Below are positions 52,198 through 61,267 of a DNA stretch of 64,000 nucleotides, one piece after another. Where the stretch lies: contig CP064953.1 of assembly GCA_015679245.1 (NCBI GenBank), positions 806,001 to 870,000 of the forward strand, read 5' to 3'. The position numbers were made by a program, and so were the translations under genes. Origin of the DNA: Actinomycetaceae bacterium zg-1166. Its GTDB lineage: Bacteria > Actinomycetota > Actinomycetes > Actinomycetales > Actinomycetaceae. How positions within the stretch are numbered: the stretch's first letter is position 1; the number at the start of each line of letters is the position of its first letter. A model generated the notes under the pieces. That model had not been told where the DNA came from. It did no database searches and saw only the letters and a list, made by a program, of their open reading frames with translations.

Positions 52198-53906
52198 TGC
52201 TTGCCACATTAGTGGGTATTCCTCACGCAGGTACCTTCAGAGCAGCTAGCTTCGCAGCTGCTCTGGCGCTGGGTATCTCCTCTCTCAACCCAGCTCAGAA
52301 CCTGCATGTGAGAGATCCACATTCTCTTAGCGTGGTCGCCACCACACCCGTGATTGCGGACATAGCACGGAATGTGGCTGGTGACCGCGCTAAGGTCATC
52401 TCCCTTGTACCAGCTACGGGAGATCCTCACTCCTATGAGCCGACCCTGGGCGATGTACGAAAAATTGCCCATGCTGATCTTCTTCTCTCTAACGGTCTAC
52501 TTTTGGAAGAAGCAAGCTTGACACGTGCTCTGGTTACTCACCAGGGCGCCAAAGCTCGTTCCGTCGCACTAGCTGAGGAAGCGCCACGTTATGGCGCACA
52601 GATGATCCCTCTCGTTGAGGATTTGAGCTTGGAGACCATTTGGCTCGGATTTCGCACGGAGAACGAGGACGTTGCGCACACGGGAGGGGAATCCCAGAAA
52701 ACCAGCAGTGATTCTAGCTCTTCTGGTAAAGGCAGCAACCTGGGAAGCCAGGAGGACTCTTCCACACGTGCTCCACGTTCACTTCGTATCCAGGCCATCG
52801 AAATGGAAGGCCCAGGAACTCTTGCTGCCTTCCTCACAGGAACGTTTGGTCAGGCCGTCAGATATCTTGATTCTTCTCAAGGGATCGACGAGAGTGACGC
52901 ACTGGATCTCCCTCTCGGTTCTCATACGCATATGTCCTGGGCGTTCTCAACGCCTGGAATCTACCGACTCACTCTAGCTGCGAGTATCCTCAGCTCTGAG
53001 GATAAAGCAGAAGAGATTGGTCGATCTACTTTTACTTTCGCTGTGGGTACGCCTCCTCCCGCGCATATGCGAGTACTTGACCATGGGCATATGGATATCA
53101 CTGCCTCTGAGCGCAGTGGCCTCTACCTCAAGGGAGACGACCAAGAAGGAGAGGGAACACAGACTCGATACTCAAGTACAGATTCGGTGATCCTCGTCCC
53201 GGATACTGCTCTTTCCACTGTTCCTGGTGATCCGAGTTTTCGTTTCCTCGGTAAGAGCGGAGCTGAGACGTACCTGCTTGCTCAGGCAGTGATCGGTAAA
53301 CACGTTCACGGCGAGATCGACCCACACATGTGGCTTTCGCCAGAAGGAGGACGTGCCTATGTCCAGGCAATTCGTGATGGACTCAGTGCCGTTGATCCAC
53401 AGGGATCGCGCCAGTATGACGCCAATGCTCGTGCTTACCTAGCTAAGATCGATGAAACTGAAGCGTATATGCGTTCAGTTCTCTCGCGTATTCCTCCTCA
53501 GGCGCGCAAGCTCATCACCACCCATGATGGCTACGGTTATCTCGCCCATGACTTCGGGCTTTCTGTGGCTGGCTTCCTCGTTCCTAACCCTTCACTAGAG
53601 CCTTCGACACGCGGGCGGATTGCACTCCAACGGACGATTTCTACGCTTGCAGTTCCAGCTCTCTTTCTCGAACCTACGAGCACGCGACATCAAGGAGAAT
53701 TGATGAGCGCAGCGAGCAGTGCAGGTGTACCCGTCTGCCGGATATATTCGGAGGCTTTCGATGAGGACGTAGGTAACTATCTCCAGATGCTTACAACAAA
53801 TGCACGTAATCTCTCCACGTGTCTCAATAGGCGGGCTCTTCCTGCCACAGATTTTGAGTCGTGGAGAGAGTCAAAAGCACGGATGTTTTCAAGCTCTCAG
53901 CTCTAG
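52197..53906 (+). CDS. TroA/ZnuA-like metal-binding protein with inserted surface module
   Basis: A 569-residue extracytoplasmic binding protein of the anchored repeat-type ABC transporter group. The N-terminal lobe (VVATTPVIADIARNVAGDRA, VPATGDPHSYEPTLGDVRKI) and C-terminal lobe (GEIDPHMWLSP, LITTHDGYGYLAHDFGL, EPTSTRHQGEL) form a TroA fold. Candidate metal ligands are H78, H377 and H443 plus an acidic residue. Between the lobes, at about 130-370, sits one choice-of-anchor M module (SHTHMSWAF, GHMDITASE). In zinc-type homologues this place often carries a His-rich loop. The N terminus is a membrane segment (AASFAAALALGISSL) but lacks a lipobox cysteine, so it is not a classic lipoprotein. 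ATG 52197 overlaps the preceding stop by one base. Confidence 0.85.
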   Translation: MLATLVGIPHAGTFRAASFAAALALGISSLNPAQNLHVRDPHSLSVVATTPVIADIARNVAGDRAKVISLVPATGDPHSYEPTLGDVRKIAHADLLLSNGLLLEEASLTRALVTHQGAKARSVALAEEAPRYGAQMIPLVEDLSLETIWLGFRTENEDVAHTGGESQKTSSDSSSSGKGSNLGSQEDSSTRAPRSLRIQAIEMEGPGTLAAFLTGTFGQAVRYLDSSQGIDESDALDLPLGSHTHMSWAFSTPGIYRLTLAASILSSEDKAEEIGRSTFTFAVGTPPPAHMRVLDHGHMDITASERSGLYLKGDDQEGEGTQTRYSSTDSVILVPDTALSTVPGDPSFRFLGKSGAETYLLAQAVIGKHVHGEIDPHMWLSPEGGRAYVQAIRDGLSAVDPQGSRQYDANARAYLAKIDETEAYMRSVLSRIPPQARKLITTHDGYGYLAHDFGLSVAGFLVPNPSLEPSTRGRIALQRTISTLAVPALFLEPTSTRHQGELMSAASSAGVPVCRIYSEAFDEDVGNYLQMLTTNARNLSTCLNRRALPATDFESWRESKARMFSSSQL

Positions 53907-53946
53907 AAATACGACATATGACCAGACACGTCGAGAAAGATATACG

Positions 53947-55020
53947 TTGAAATTCCACCACTCAGCTTTGCGCCCACAACGCCTCCTCGCTCTCATAGCA
54001 CTTGTACTTCTCACATTCTGGGGCACCATTTCGACCCAAGCGAGCGCACTACCCTATGAGGATTCACCGAATGTGGATCCGGCTCTCACTCAGAATGTCG
54101 AGGAGGGAGAGGCAATCGCACCTCAAGGAGAAAAAGTCAGCATCCGCTCGGGCCACGTGGATATTGGTCCGGTATTTCACGAGGGACAGTGGCGCCTTCG
54201 TGCCCGAGATGACACTGCCGCTACACCTACATGGCGAAGCCTTGAGGACATCACCTTCCATCTGGGAGAGGAATCTGTGATGAATGTTCCTTCCCATGAG
54301 GATTATTCCTTCGTTGGCGCTGAGAAAGCCTGGGTTATCCCTCAGACTGAAGTGAAGGGAGTGCCGTGGCTGGGCTGGAATACACAAGCTCCCGCCGTGG
54401 TAACTCGCGTAAATGGGGGAGTGGAGTTTACTTTTGGAGGCCACCAAGGGCCTGGGCATTTTGCACTTTTTGTTCAGGAAGGTAACTTTGGGGCTCCACG
54501 TGTGCTTGTGGATCCCAGCGCGTCGATGAGTCAGTCGATCTTCGTCGAAACACGTACTCACACACATGCCAACTGGGTATTCACTGAACCAGGAATCCAC
54601 TACGTTCAGGTCAGCGTCACAGCTACGCTCTCGGATGGAACAACGGTCACTGACACCGCCACACTGCGATTCGGTGTGGGAAGCGAGAATGAGGTGGCGG
54701 CTGCCCTGGAAAATGAAGCTCATAACCCGGCCACACCGACATTCAACGATCCCGGCGAAGCCGCTATCGATATCCCCTCTCAGGGAGAAAAGTCAAGAAC
54801 GTATCTCTACATCGCTGCCGTGAGTGCAGTGAGTATTCTTGCCCTTCTTCTCGTTCTCGGGCTTCGTCTCCTTTCCAGGCGCAAACTTCACAGAGAAGTC
54901 TTTGGAAGTGCGAACTCACGTGTCCGTGAACCTCACAATTCTGTGGCGATGGGTGAATCTCACACAGGCGAGTGTCTAGGCATGAATGAGAAGAACACGG
55001 AGAGTGAGCATGAGCACTAA
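53947..55020 (+). CDS. Membrane-anchored choice-of-anchor M protein
   Basis: A 357-residue protein likely begun at TTG 53947 with weak GAGAAAG upstream. It has an N-terminal signal segment (RLLALIALVLLTFWGTIST). One module covers residues ~63-260, with SGHVDIGPVFHEGQWRL at the start and THTHANWVFTEPGIHYVQV at the end. A C-terminal membrane segment (YLYIAAVSAVSILALLLVLG) follows, then a cytoplasmic tail of about 55 residues ending in ESEHEH. There is no LPxTG-like motif, so it is held by the membrane rather than the wall. It overlaps the ATPase gene by 11 bases, so it is coupled to the transporter. Confidence 0.8.
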   Translation: MKFHHSALRPQRLLALIALVLLTFWGTISTQASALPYEDSPNVDPALTQNVEEGEAIAPQGEKVSIRSGHVDIGPVFHEGQWRLRARDDTAATPTWRSLEDITFHLGEESVMNVPSHEDYSFVGAEKAWVIPQTEVKGVPWLGWNTQAPAVVTRVNGGVEFTFGGHQGPGHFALFVQEGNFGAPRVLVDPSASMSQSIFVETRTHTHANWVFTEPGIHYVQVSVTATLSDGTTVTDTATLRFGVGSENEVAAALENEAHNPATPTFNDPGEAAIDIPSQGEKSRTYLYIAAVSAVSILALLLVLGLRLLSRRKLHREVFGSANSRVREPHNSVAMGESHTGECLGMNEKNTESEHEH

Positions 55021-55834
55021 GGAGGACATGCGAGAAGCCGACGAGAGTGTGAAGGCCTGTCACGATTCTGGTGACGACCACACACGTACACCCCTTCAGG
55101 TTGAACATCTGAGTGTGACGTACGGACAGCGGCGAGTCCTCAACGATGTGAGTTTCAATGTGCGCAAAGGATCACTCGTCGGCCTTATAGGCCCCAATGG
55201 AGCAGGAAAAACAACGCTCATGCGGGCCATCGTGGGTCTTGTGCGTCCAGCTTCGGGGAAGATCTCTTGCGCCGACACTCCTGGATATGTGCCCCAGCGC
55301 CACGATATTGCGTGGGATTACCCCATATGCATTGCCGATATGGTGCTGATGGGAACCAGGCGGCGTTCAATGTGGCGGCGACGAGACGGTATCCTTGCCG
55401 CCGCTCGTGCCTTGGAAGAAGTTGATCTGCTTGCCTTGGCGCATCGCCCTATCGGGCAGCTCTCAGGAGGGCAACGTCAGCGTGTCCTTATTGCACGGGC
55501 GCTCGTGGATAATCCCTCACTTATTATTCTTGATGAGCCTTTCACCGGCCTCGATCAGCCTACCCAGGATCTTCTCTCCGATCTCTTTGTCCGCCTCACC
55601 GGGCAAGGACGATCGATCCTTATGTCCACGCATGATCTTTGCCATGCCGTTGATGTGTGCGACTGCCTGCTCATGCTTGATCGTACGCTCGTCGGGCACG
55701 GGCACCCACGCGAGCTACGTGATCCTCAACTCTGGATGGATACGTATCGCGTTGGACGCCATTCTCCGCTCCTGCGTTCGATTGGCCTGGGAGAGAGCGG
55801 ACAGGGAGAGAACTGCCGGGGAGAGGGGGAGTAA
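55010..55834 (+). CDS. ABC transporter ATP-binding protein (ZnuC-like)
   Basis: A 274-residue ATPase of the metal ABC family. Walker A is GLIGPNGAGKTTLMRA, the Q-loop VPQRHDIAW, the signature QLSGGQRQRVLIARAL, Walker B LIILDEPFTGLD, and the H-loop STHD. It belongs with the anchored-module proteins and permease around it. ATG 55010 lies inside the end of the preceding gene. Confidence 0.92.
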   Translation: MSTKEDMREADESVKACHDSGDDHTRTPLQVEHLSVTYGQRRVLNDVSFNVRKGSLVGLIGPNGAGKTTLMRAIVGLVRPASGKISCADTPGYVPQRHDIAWDYPICIADMVLMGTRRRSMWRRRDGILAAARALEEVDLLALAHRPIGQLSGGQRQRVLIARALVDNPSLIILDEPFTGLDQPTQDLLSDLFVRLTGQGRSILMSTHDLCHAVDVCDCLLMLDRTLVGHGHPRELRDPQLWMDTYRVGRHSPLLRSIGLGESGQGENCRGEGE

Positions 55835-56685
55835 TGTCATTGCTCGAATTTCTTCACGATCTCACAAATCCCACTCTCGATTTTCTCCCACGAGCACTCA
55901 TCGGTGCCATTCTTGCGGCAGTACTGTGTGCTGTGGTGGGTATTCATGTCACTTTGCGAGGCTTGGGCTTCGTAGGAGATGCCCTCTCACACGCAATTTT
56001 CCCCGGCATCGCCATCGCTTTTGCTGCAGGAACTTCTCTGTATGCGGGAGGAATGGTGGCAGGAGTAATTGTGGCAGTGCTCATTGCGTTAAGTTCGCAG
56101 AATCGACGAGTACGCGAGGATTCCCTCATTGGAATCTTTTTTGCTGCGGCCTTTGCTCTAGGACTTGTTATTATCGCACGCGTGCCAGGGTACACAGGAT
56201 CTCTCGAATCCTTCCTGTTTGGCTCACTTACAGGAATCGGACAGAAAGATATTCTCACCTCTTTCGTCGGGCTCTTCGCTATCCTCCTCGTTCTTGCGCT
56301 CGCCCATCGTTCTCTTGTCGCTGTGAGTGTGGATCGCGAATTCGCCCGCTCACAAGGGGTAAAAGTATATGCCGTTGATCTTCTTCTCTATATCCTCATT
56401 GCGGTAACTGTGGTGATGAGCGTGCAGAGTGTGGGCAACATTCTTGTGCTCTCGTTGCTCCTCACTCCTGGAGCAACCACGCGTCTGTTGACAGATTCTC
56501 TCAGGCTTATGCTCGTCCTAGCTCCTCTCATCGGCGCTGTGAGTGCTTTCTTTGGAATCTATCTCTCATGGTCTCTCGGCGTTCCCACAGGTGGTGCGAT
56601 TGTTCTTGTAGCTAGCGCAATTTTTTCTCTCGCTTGGCTTGTTGGCCCTAAGGGTTTTCTCGCTCATCTGCGTGGACGAAACTAG
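55834..56685 (+). CDS. ABC-3 family metal permease (ZnuB-like)
   Basis: A 283-residue membrane protein of the ABC-3 family, which carries zinc, manganese or iron. About eight hydrophobic segments are present, with the family pattern LRGLGFVGDALSHAIFPGIA near the start, FGSLTGIG, and VVMSVQSVGNILVLSLLLTPGATTRLL near the end. ATG 55834 overlaps the stop of the ATPase gene. It is the last gene of the operon and is followed by a terminator. Confidence 0.92.
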   Translation: MSLLEFLHDLTNPTLDFLPRALIGAILAAVLCAVVGIHVTLRGLGFVGDALSHAIFPGIAIAFAAGTSLYAGGMVAGVIVAVLIALSSQNRRVREDSLIGIFFAAAFALGLVIIARVPGYTGSLESFLFGSLTGIGQKDILTSFVGLFAILLVLALAHRSLVAVSVDREFARSQGVKVYAVDLLLYILIAVTVVMSVQSVGNILVLSLLLTPGATTRLLTDSLRLMLVLAPLIGAVSAFFGIYLSWSLGVPTGGAIVLVASAIFSLAWLVGPKGFLAHLRGRN

Positions 56686-56706
56686 AGACGTTCTAACAGA
56701 AATGAG

Positions 56707-56736
56707 AATGTGGGGTGACATGTGCCACCCCACATT
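56707..56736. terminator. Bidirectional hairpin after the transporter operon
   Basis: AATGTGGGGTG (56707-56717) pairs perfectly over 11 bp with CACCCCACATT (56726-56736). It sits between convergent genes and could end transcription of both. Confidence 0.7.
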
Positions 56737-56824
56737 CATCTACTCATCTCAGAGCAAAATCTCAGAACCACACGTAGTTTTCCTGCCTCACAGAACGGTG
56801 GTGGTGAGCATAGGAGCACGAATC

Positions 56825-58978
56825 TCAATAGCGCCCGCGACCCTTGCGGTCAAAACTACGCTCGAAGCGTGAGGAACGGCGCTCATGTGATCGACGTTCC
56901 GGTGTACGGCGGAAGGAGGAACGACCACTGCGGGCGTCGCGTTCTTCACGATCCTTGCGATCACGATAATCTCCACGATCTGTGCGCCCTGTGCGGTAGG
57001 GGCGATCCTCATGCGAGGAGGAAGGGCGATCCCCGTAACGATCCTCTCGCCTGGAATAACGCTCCTCGCGCTCATCCTCAGCAAAACGGCGCCCGCCAGG
57101 GCCGTGATCCTCGGAGATACGAAGTGCGCGCCCAGAAACACGTGCTTGGGAGATACGGCGGCGAGCCTCACCAGAGAGCGGTACGCCAATCTCTACAAGC
57201 GAGAAAGTGGGGAAGATATCGATGTGCCCAAGGTCAGAGCCACGTAGGCCACCTTCGGCAGTAATTGCACCGACGATTGCGCCAGGCTTCACACGATCCT
57301 TGTGCCCCACCTCCACGCGGTAACGAGTGGCTCCAGCCATTGAGGGGCGCGACTTTCGTCCGTGTTCACGTCCACCACGCTCGCGGCCACGATCGCGTGA
57401 ACCCTCGCGTTCATCCATATCAACAGTCAGTTTTTCCGGCTCCTCGCCAGCTACAGGCCCAGGATCGCGCACACCTAGAGCGAGGAGGGCGTAGATGAGA
57501 TCCTCACGGCTCATCTGCGGATAGGGCTGCCGTGCTTCCTCGTGTGCAGTCTCAGTAACGTCGCCGTCCATTCCTTCTACTGAGGTGGCATTGTTGCGCA
57601 GGTGAGCCTGCGCGTGGTCGAAAGCAGCGAGGACTTCCTCATAGACGCCGAGACGACCGTTGGCAAAACGCTCAACTGCACGCTCAACAAGTCTCTGAGC
57701 GCGAAGTTTTGAGACTGCCGCTGGTGTGGGTAGTTCTACTTGCTCCATGTGCGACTTTGTTGTCTTTTCAATTCGGCGCAAGCGCGCGCGTTCACGTGGA
57801 GTCACAAAGGTGAGAGCCTCGCCCGAACGTCCAGCACGTCCGGTGCGTCCGATTCGATGGACATACGTATCGGTTTCGCGCGGAACATCAAAATTCACGA
57901 CGAGCCCAATACGTTCCACATCTAGGCCGCGTGCAGCCACATCCGTGGCAACGAGCACGTCGAGTGTTCCTTCACGCAGACGGGCGACAAGTTTCTCACG
58001 GTCGCGTTGGGCGACATCACCAGAAAGTGCCGAGGCAGCTACCCCGCGCACAGACAGTTCGATAGCAAGATCCTCAGCTGTGGCACGGGTACGCACAAAG
58101 ACGAGTGCAGCATCGGCCTCAGTGACGGCGAGAACACGGGCGAGAGCACCGATCTTATGGCGCTCGGGAACAATGGCGAATGTCTGGTGCACCGTGGAGA
58201 CGGTGGAAGCCGGGCGCGAGATTGTCACTTCGGCTGGATCAGTGAGGTACTGATCGGCAATACGACGAATCGGTGGGGGCATCGTGGCACTAAAGAGTGC
58301 AGAGATACGTTCCTCGGGAAGGGACTGCGCGATCTCTTCGACGGCTTCAGCGAAACCCATACGCAACATTTCGTCGGCCTCATCAAGCACAAAATACGAG
58401 ACGTGCTCAAGGGAAAGTGCACCACGCTCCATCAAGTCCATGATTCGTCCAGGAGTACCGACGACCACCTGTGCGCCATTTTCCAGGGCGCGCAGCTGTG
58501 GGCCATAAGCTGAACCACCGTAGACGGCGACAATGTCGACGTTGCGGGAGCGGGTAGCGAAGGATTCTATCGCCTGTGCACCTTGCATGGCCAGTTCGCG
58601 CGTGGGGGCAAGAACGAGAGCCTGTACAACCGAATTTTCTGGGTTGATATGAGCTAGGAGAGGGAGACCGAAAGCAGCTGTCTTGCCAGTGCCCGTCTGG
58701 GCTACGCCCAGTACGTCGCGCCCTTCCATGAGGAAAGGAATTGCCTCTGCTTGGATCGCTGTGGGAGAGGTGAACCCGAGGTCAGCAATTGCTGTCTGGA
58801 TATCCTCGGGAAGAGGAAGTTCACCAAAGAGAATTCCAGAGGAGTTAATATCCTCGGGATTCGCGGAAGGCATTTCGCCTTTGCTGAGAGCTTTGCCCTG
58901 GGAAGGAATTTCTTCGTGGGCAGTGTAGTGGTCGGGTGTTTCGGGCACAGCGGTGCCGTGCTCGTCCTCGTAAGACAT
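56825..58978 (-). CDS. DEAD-box RNA helicase (DeaD/CshA-like)
   Basis: A 717-residue helicase for RNA unwinding in ribosome assembly, decay or cold response. Motifs: Q motif (GFTSPTAIQAEAIP), Walker A AQTGTGKTAAFG, PTRELA, DEAD, SAT, and HRIGRTGRAGRSG. After the two RecA domains come a dimerisation region, a DbpA-type RNA-binding domain, and a long arginine/aspartate/serine-rich tail (ERYSRREDRYGDRPSSSHED and similar). ATG 58978 has AAGGATATGT upstream and is preferred to ATG 58993. Confidence 0.92.
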   Translation of the reverse strand: MSYEDEHGTAVPETPDHYTAHEEIPSQGKALSKGEMPSANPEDINSSGILFGELPLPEDIQTAIADLGFTSPTAIQAEAIPFLMEGRDVLGVAQTGTGKTAAFGLPLLAHINPENSVVQALVLAPTRELAMQGAQAIESFATRSRNVDIVAVYGGSAYGPQLRALENGAQVVVGTPGRIMDLMERGALSLEHVSYFVLDEADEMLRMGFAEAVEEIAQSLPEERISALFSATMPPPIRRIADQYLTDPAEVTISRPASTVSTVHQTFAIVPERHKIGALARVLAVTEADAALVFVRTRATAEDLAIELSVRGVAASALSGDVAQRDREKLVARLREGTLDVLVATDVAARGLDVERIGLVVNFDVPRETDTYVHRIGRTGRAGRSGEALTFVTPRERARLRRIEKTTKSHMEQVELPTPAAVSKLRAQRLVERAVERFANGRLGVYEEVLAAFDHAQAHLRNNATSVEGMDGDVTETAHEEARQPYPQMSREDLIYALLALGVRDPGPVAGEEPEKLTVDMDEREGSRDRGRERGGREHGRKSRPSMAGATRYRVEVGHKDRVKPGAIVGAITAEGGLRGSDLGHIDIFPTFSLVEIGVPLSGEARRRISQARVSGRALRISEDHGPGGRRFAEDEREERYSRREDRYGDRPSSSHEDRPYRTGRTDRGDYRDRKDREERDARSGRSSFRRTPERRSHERRSSRFERSFDRKGRGRY

Positions 58979-59273
58979 ACATATCCTTGACATCGAGATG
59001 GGCCAGCGCGCGCATCACACCATAAACTCAGTGAGTTTTTTCGACAAGGTGGCTTGTCCACCGGCGCGCCTGCCGCACACACGAATCCACACGGCAGAAT
59101 GCTGGGCGCCTTGAAGCGCTCCTCCTATCCTAGAGCGCGTAGCGAAGTGAGCCTAGAGGATGGGTGGTGATGTCGCCCTCATAGAAGCACAGAGGACCGT
59201 GATAGAAACGATCGTGTTAGTGTGAAGTGCACCTTAGGCTCCAGTTCAATAGGGCGCACTTACACTGGGAAGA
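58979..59273 (-). other. Helicase promoter region and inverted repeat after the MFS gene
   Basis: About 295 bases without a gene. AGTGTGAAGTGC at 59219-59230 and GCACTTACACT at 59256-59266 form an inverted repeat with one bulge, just past the stop of the MFS gene. It may be a weak terminator, but no T-run follows. Confidence 0.4.
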
Positions 59274-60725
59274 TCAACTCTCAGCGAGGCGTGGCTTCGC
59301 TTGGCTCGCCAAAAGAATAGCCTCTTCCTTAGAACCAGGATGGGGAAGAACTCGTCGAGAAATCACAATCCCTATCGCACTAAGCACGGCGAGAACTCCG
59401 ATTGCCACCACAAAAGAAGGTTCGAGGCTCGGGAGAATCAAAGCGTGGATGATACCGGCCACTGCCACACAAAAGGCGGCTCCCAGAGTGTCGGCCAGCT
59501 GGAGAGAGGCCGACGTCTTTCCCTGGTTTTCCGGGCGAGTCATTGCCAAGCCCAGTACCGTCATCGCTGGGAAAGCCATACCGATACCGAGCCCTCCGAT
59601 TGACCATCCCAGAATGAGGAGCCACGGTGAGACTGCCGAAAAAGAGCAGAGACATGCCAGTGCGATGCCTACAGTCTGAGCCACAGTTCCCGCCACAGGA
59701 AGGATACGGCGAATACGCTCACCTTCCGCACGTCCCTGGATAGCGGCACCAACAGCCCAAGAAATTGAGGAGATTGTGAGAACGGTTCCGGCGACCTTCG
59801 GTGTCCAGCCGTGAACTTCTTGAAGCATGAGTGGAAGGAAAGTTTCAGCTCCAATAAAGGTGCCGTTGATAACTCCACGAAGAAGCACCGTGGAGGCAAG
59901 GCCGCGCCGGGAAATATACGTGCCACGCGGTAAGAGCGGTTTGATAAAGACGAAAGTTACTGCTGATGCCACAGCAATTGTCACGTAGGTGGCAGCCGTG
60001 AAATCACTACCTTTCGTTCCTGACATCACTTGGAGGAAAGCGAGTGCGATACCTGCCACTACTGAACAGATAATCGTCATTCGTGTTCGCTTGAGTGAAA
60101 GTGTTGCAGGAGTGTGGGGGAGCTTGCGAGTAACGATATAGAGGAAAGGAAAACCTGCAGCGAAGAGCACAGGGACAAAACCAAAGACAACTCGCCAGGA
60201 GCCTGCTTCCACGAGAAGGCCGGCAACGAGTGGACCGATGAGAGAAGGAAGTACCCAAGCTGCGGCAAAGGACGCGAAAAAGATAGGCTGGCGCGCTGGA
60301 ACGACGTTATTACCAATGATCGTGTAGAGGGGGACGATGGAGAGGCCGTTACCTAAACCTTGAATAGCGCGTCCAATAACAAAGAACTCCATTGTGGGAG
60401 CGACTGTGCAGATCACGAGACCGGCGGCAAAGAGAGTGATGCCAGAGTAGAGGCATGATCGCGGGCCAAGCGTATCCGACCACGGGCCGGCGAGAGCTGT
60501 TGTCATGAGCTGAGTAGCCAGAACTACGCCCATGGCAAGGGCATAGAGATGATCCCCACTGAGAGTTGAGGCAACCGTGGGCATAGCAGTTCCAACCGCC
60601 ACCGTCTCGAAAGCGACAAGCGACATAATCGTCACCGAGAGCCACATGAGAGCACGTTCGTGAGATTTCGAGAGGTAGGAGTGTTCCACAGGGGAGCCAT
60701 GAGTATTTTCCTGGCCTTGCTTCAT
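59274..60725 (-). CDS. MFS transporter, drug-efflux-like
   Basis: A 483-residue major facilitator with 12 to 14 hydrophobic segments. Motif A-like GPWSDTLGPRSCLYSG follows the second segment, and GRAIQGLGNGLSIVPLYTIIG lies in the fourth or fifth, as in efflux pumps. The substrate cannot be told. ATG 60725 has AGGAGGT six bases upstream; the open frame runs 57 codons further back but that part is not MFS-like. No regulator gene is adjacent. Confidence 0.85.
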   Translation of the reverse strand: MKQGQENTHGSPVEHSYLSKSHERALMWLSVTIMSLVAFETVAVGTAMPTVASTLSGDHLYALAMGVVLATQLMTTALAGPWSDTLGPRSCLYSGITLFAAGLVICTVAPTMEFFVIGRAIQGLGNGLSIVPLYTIIGNNVVPARQPIFFASFAAAWVLPSLIGPLVAGLLVEAGSWRVVFGFVPVLFAAGFPFLYIVTRKLPHTPATLSLKRTRMTIICSVVAGIALAFLQVMSGTKGSDFTAATYVTIAVASAVTFVFIKPLLPRGTYISRRGLASTVLLRGVINGTFIGAETFLPLMLQEVHGWTPKVAGTVLTISSISWAVGAAIQGRAEGERIRRILPVAGTVAQTVGIALACLCSFSAVSPWLLILGWSIGGLGIGMAFPAMTVLGLAMTRPENQGKTSASLQLADTLGAAFCVAVAGIIHALILPSLEPSFVVAIGVLAVLSAIGIVISRRVLPHPGSKEEAILLASQAKPRLAES

Positions 60726-61267
60726 GGTTCTACCTCCTTCGATGGTGACTGTGTGCTCATATGCCGCGAAGGCATGAAATGAGCCGTCTACACGAAGAAT
60801 GACTTTGCGTATACGGCGCCTCGTCAATAGTTGCAGAATGGCACGCTTTTCTCTAGCAGAGGCGAGGAAGATGATGCCAAGTGCGCCCAAAATCACCCTT
60901 GAGCACGAACATTCTTGAGTACGAGCATCTTTGCGCGAACATTCTTAGGTGCGATTCTCCTTGAGGTATTTGAGGAGAGAAAAGTACGCTCGCAGAACCT
61001 TCCTCCGCTGCACGTATGAGCATGAGTTACTTCGGTGAGGTTATGAGGTGGCGGTTTGCTTCCTTCGCTACATACATGGCATGGGTGAGAAAAGAGAGTA
61101 CGAACAGCCGAGCTGAACCTCGATGACGAGGAGGAGAGAAGCGCCACGTTGAGCAGCGAGCGCCTTAACAACGGGCGAACTAGGATAGAGAGCGGCTACC
61201 GCTCGTCTAGCGGAGCATTCCGCCCGCTCGTCTCGCGGGTTTCCAACAACTGAAATGAGGTATCCAG
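60726..61267. other. Divergent intergenic region between the MFS gene and aspS
   Basis: About 540 bases without a gene I can support. A unit of about 16 bases (TTGAGCACGAACATTC) occurs in three diverged copies at 60899-60944. Close to aspS is the small hairpin GCGGAGCATTCCGC at 61210-61223. Both genes' promoters must lie here. Confidence 0.5.

Noticed and set aside
59219-59266. Inverted repeat after the MFS gene as an operator
   Set aside because: The 25-base loop and position past the stop codon fit a weak terminator or chance better than a regulator site.
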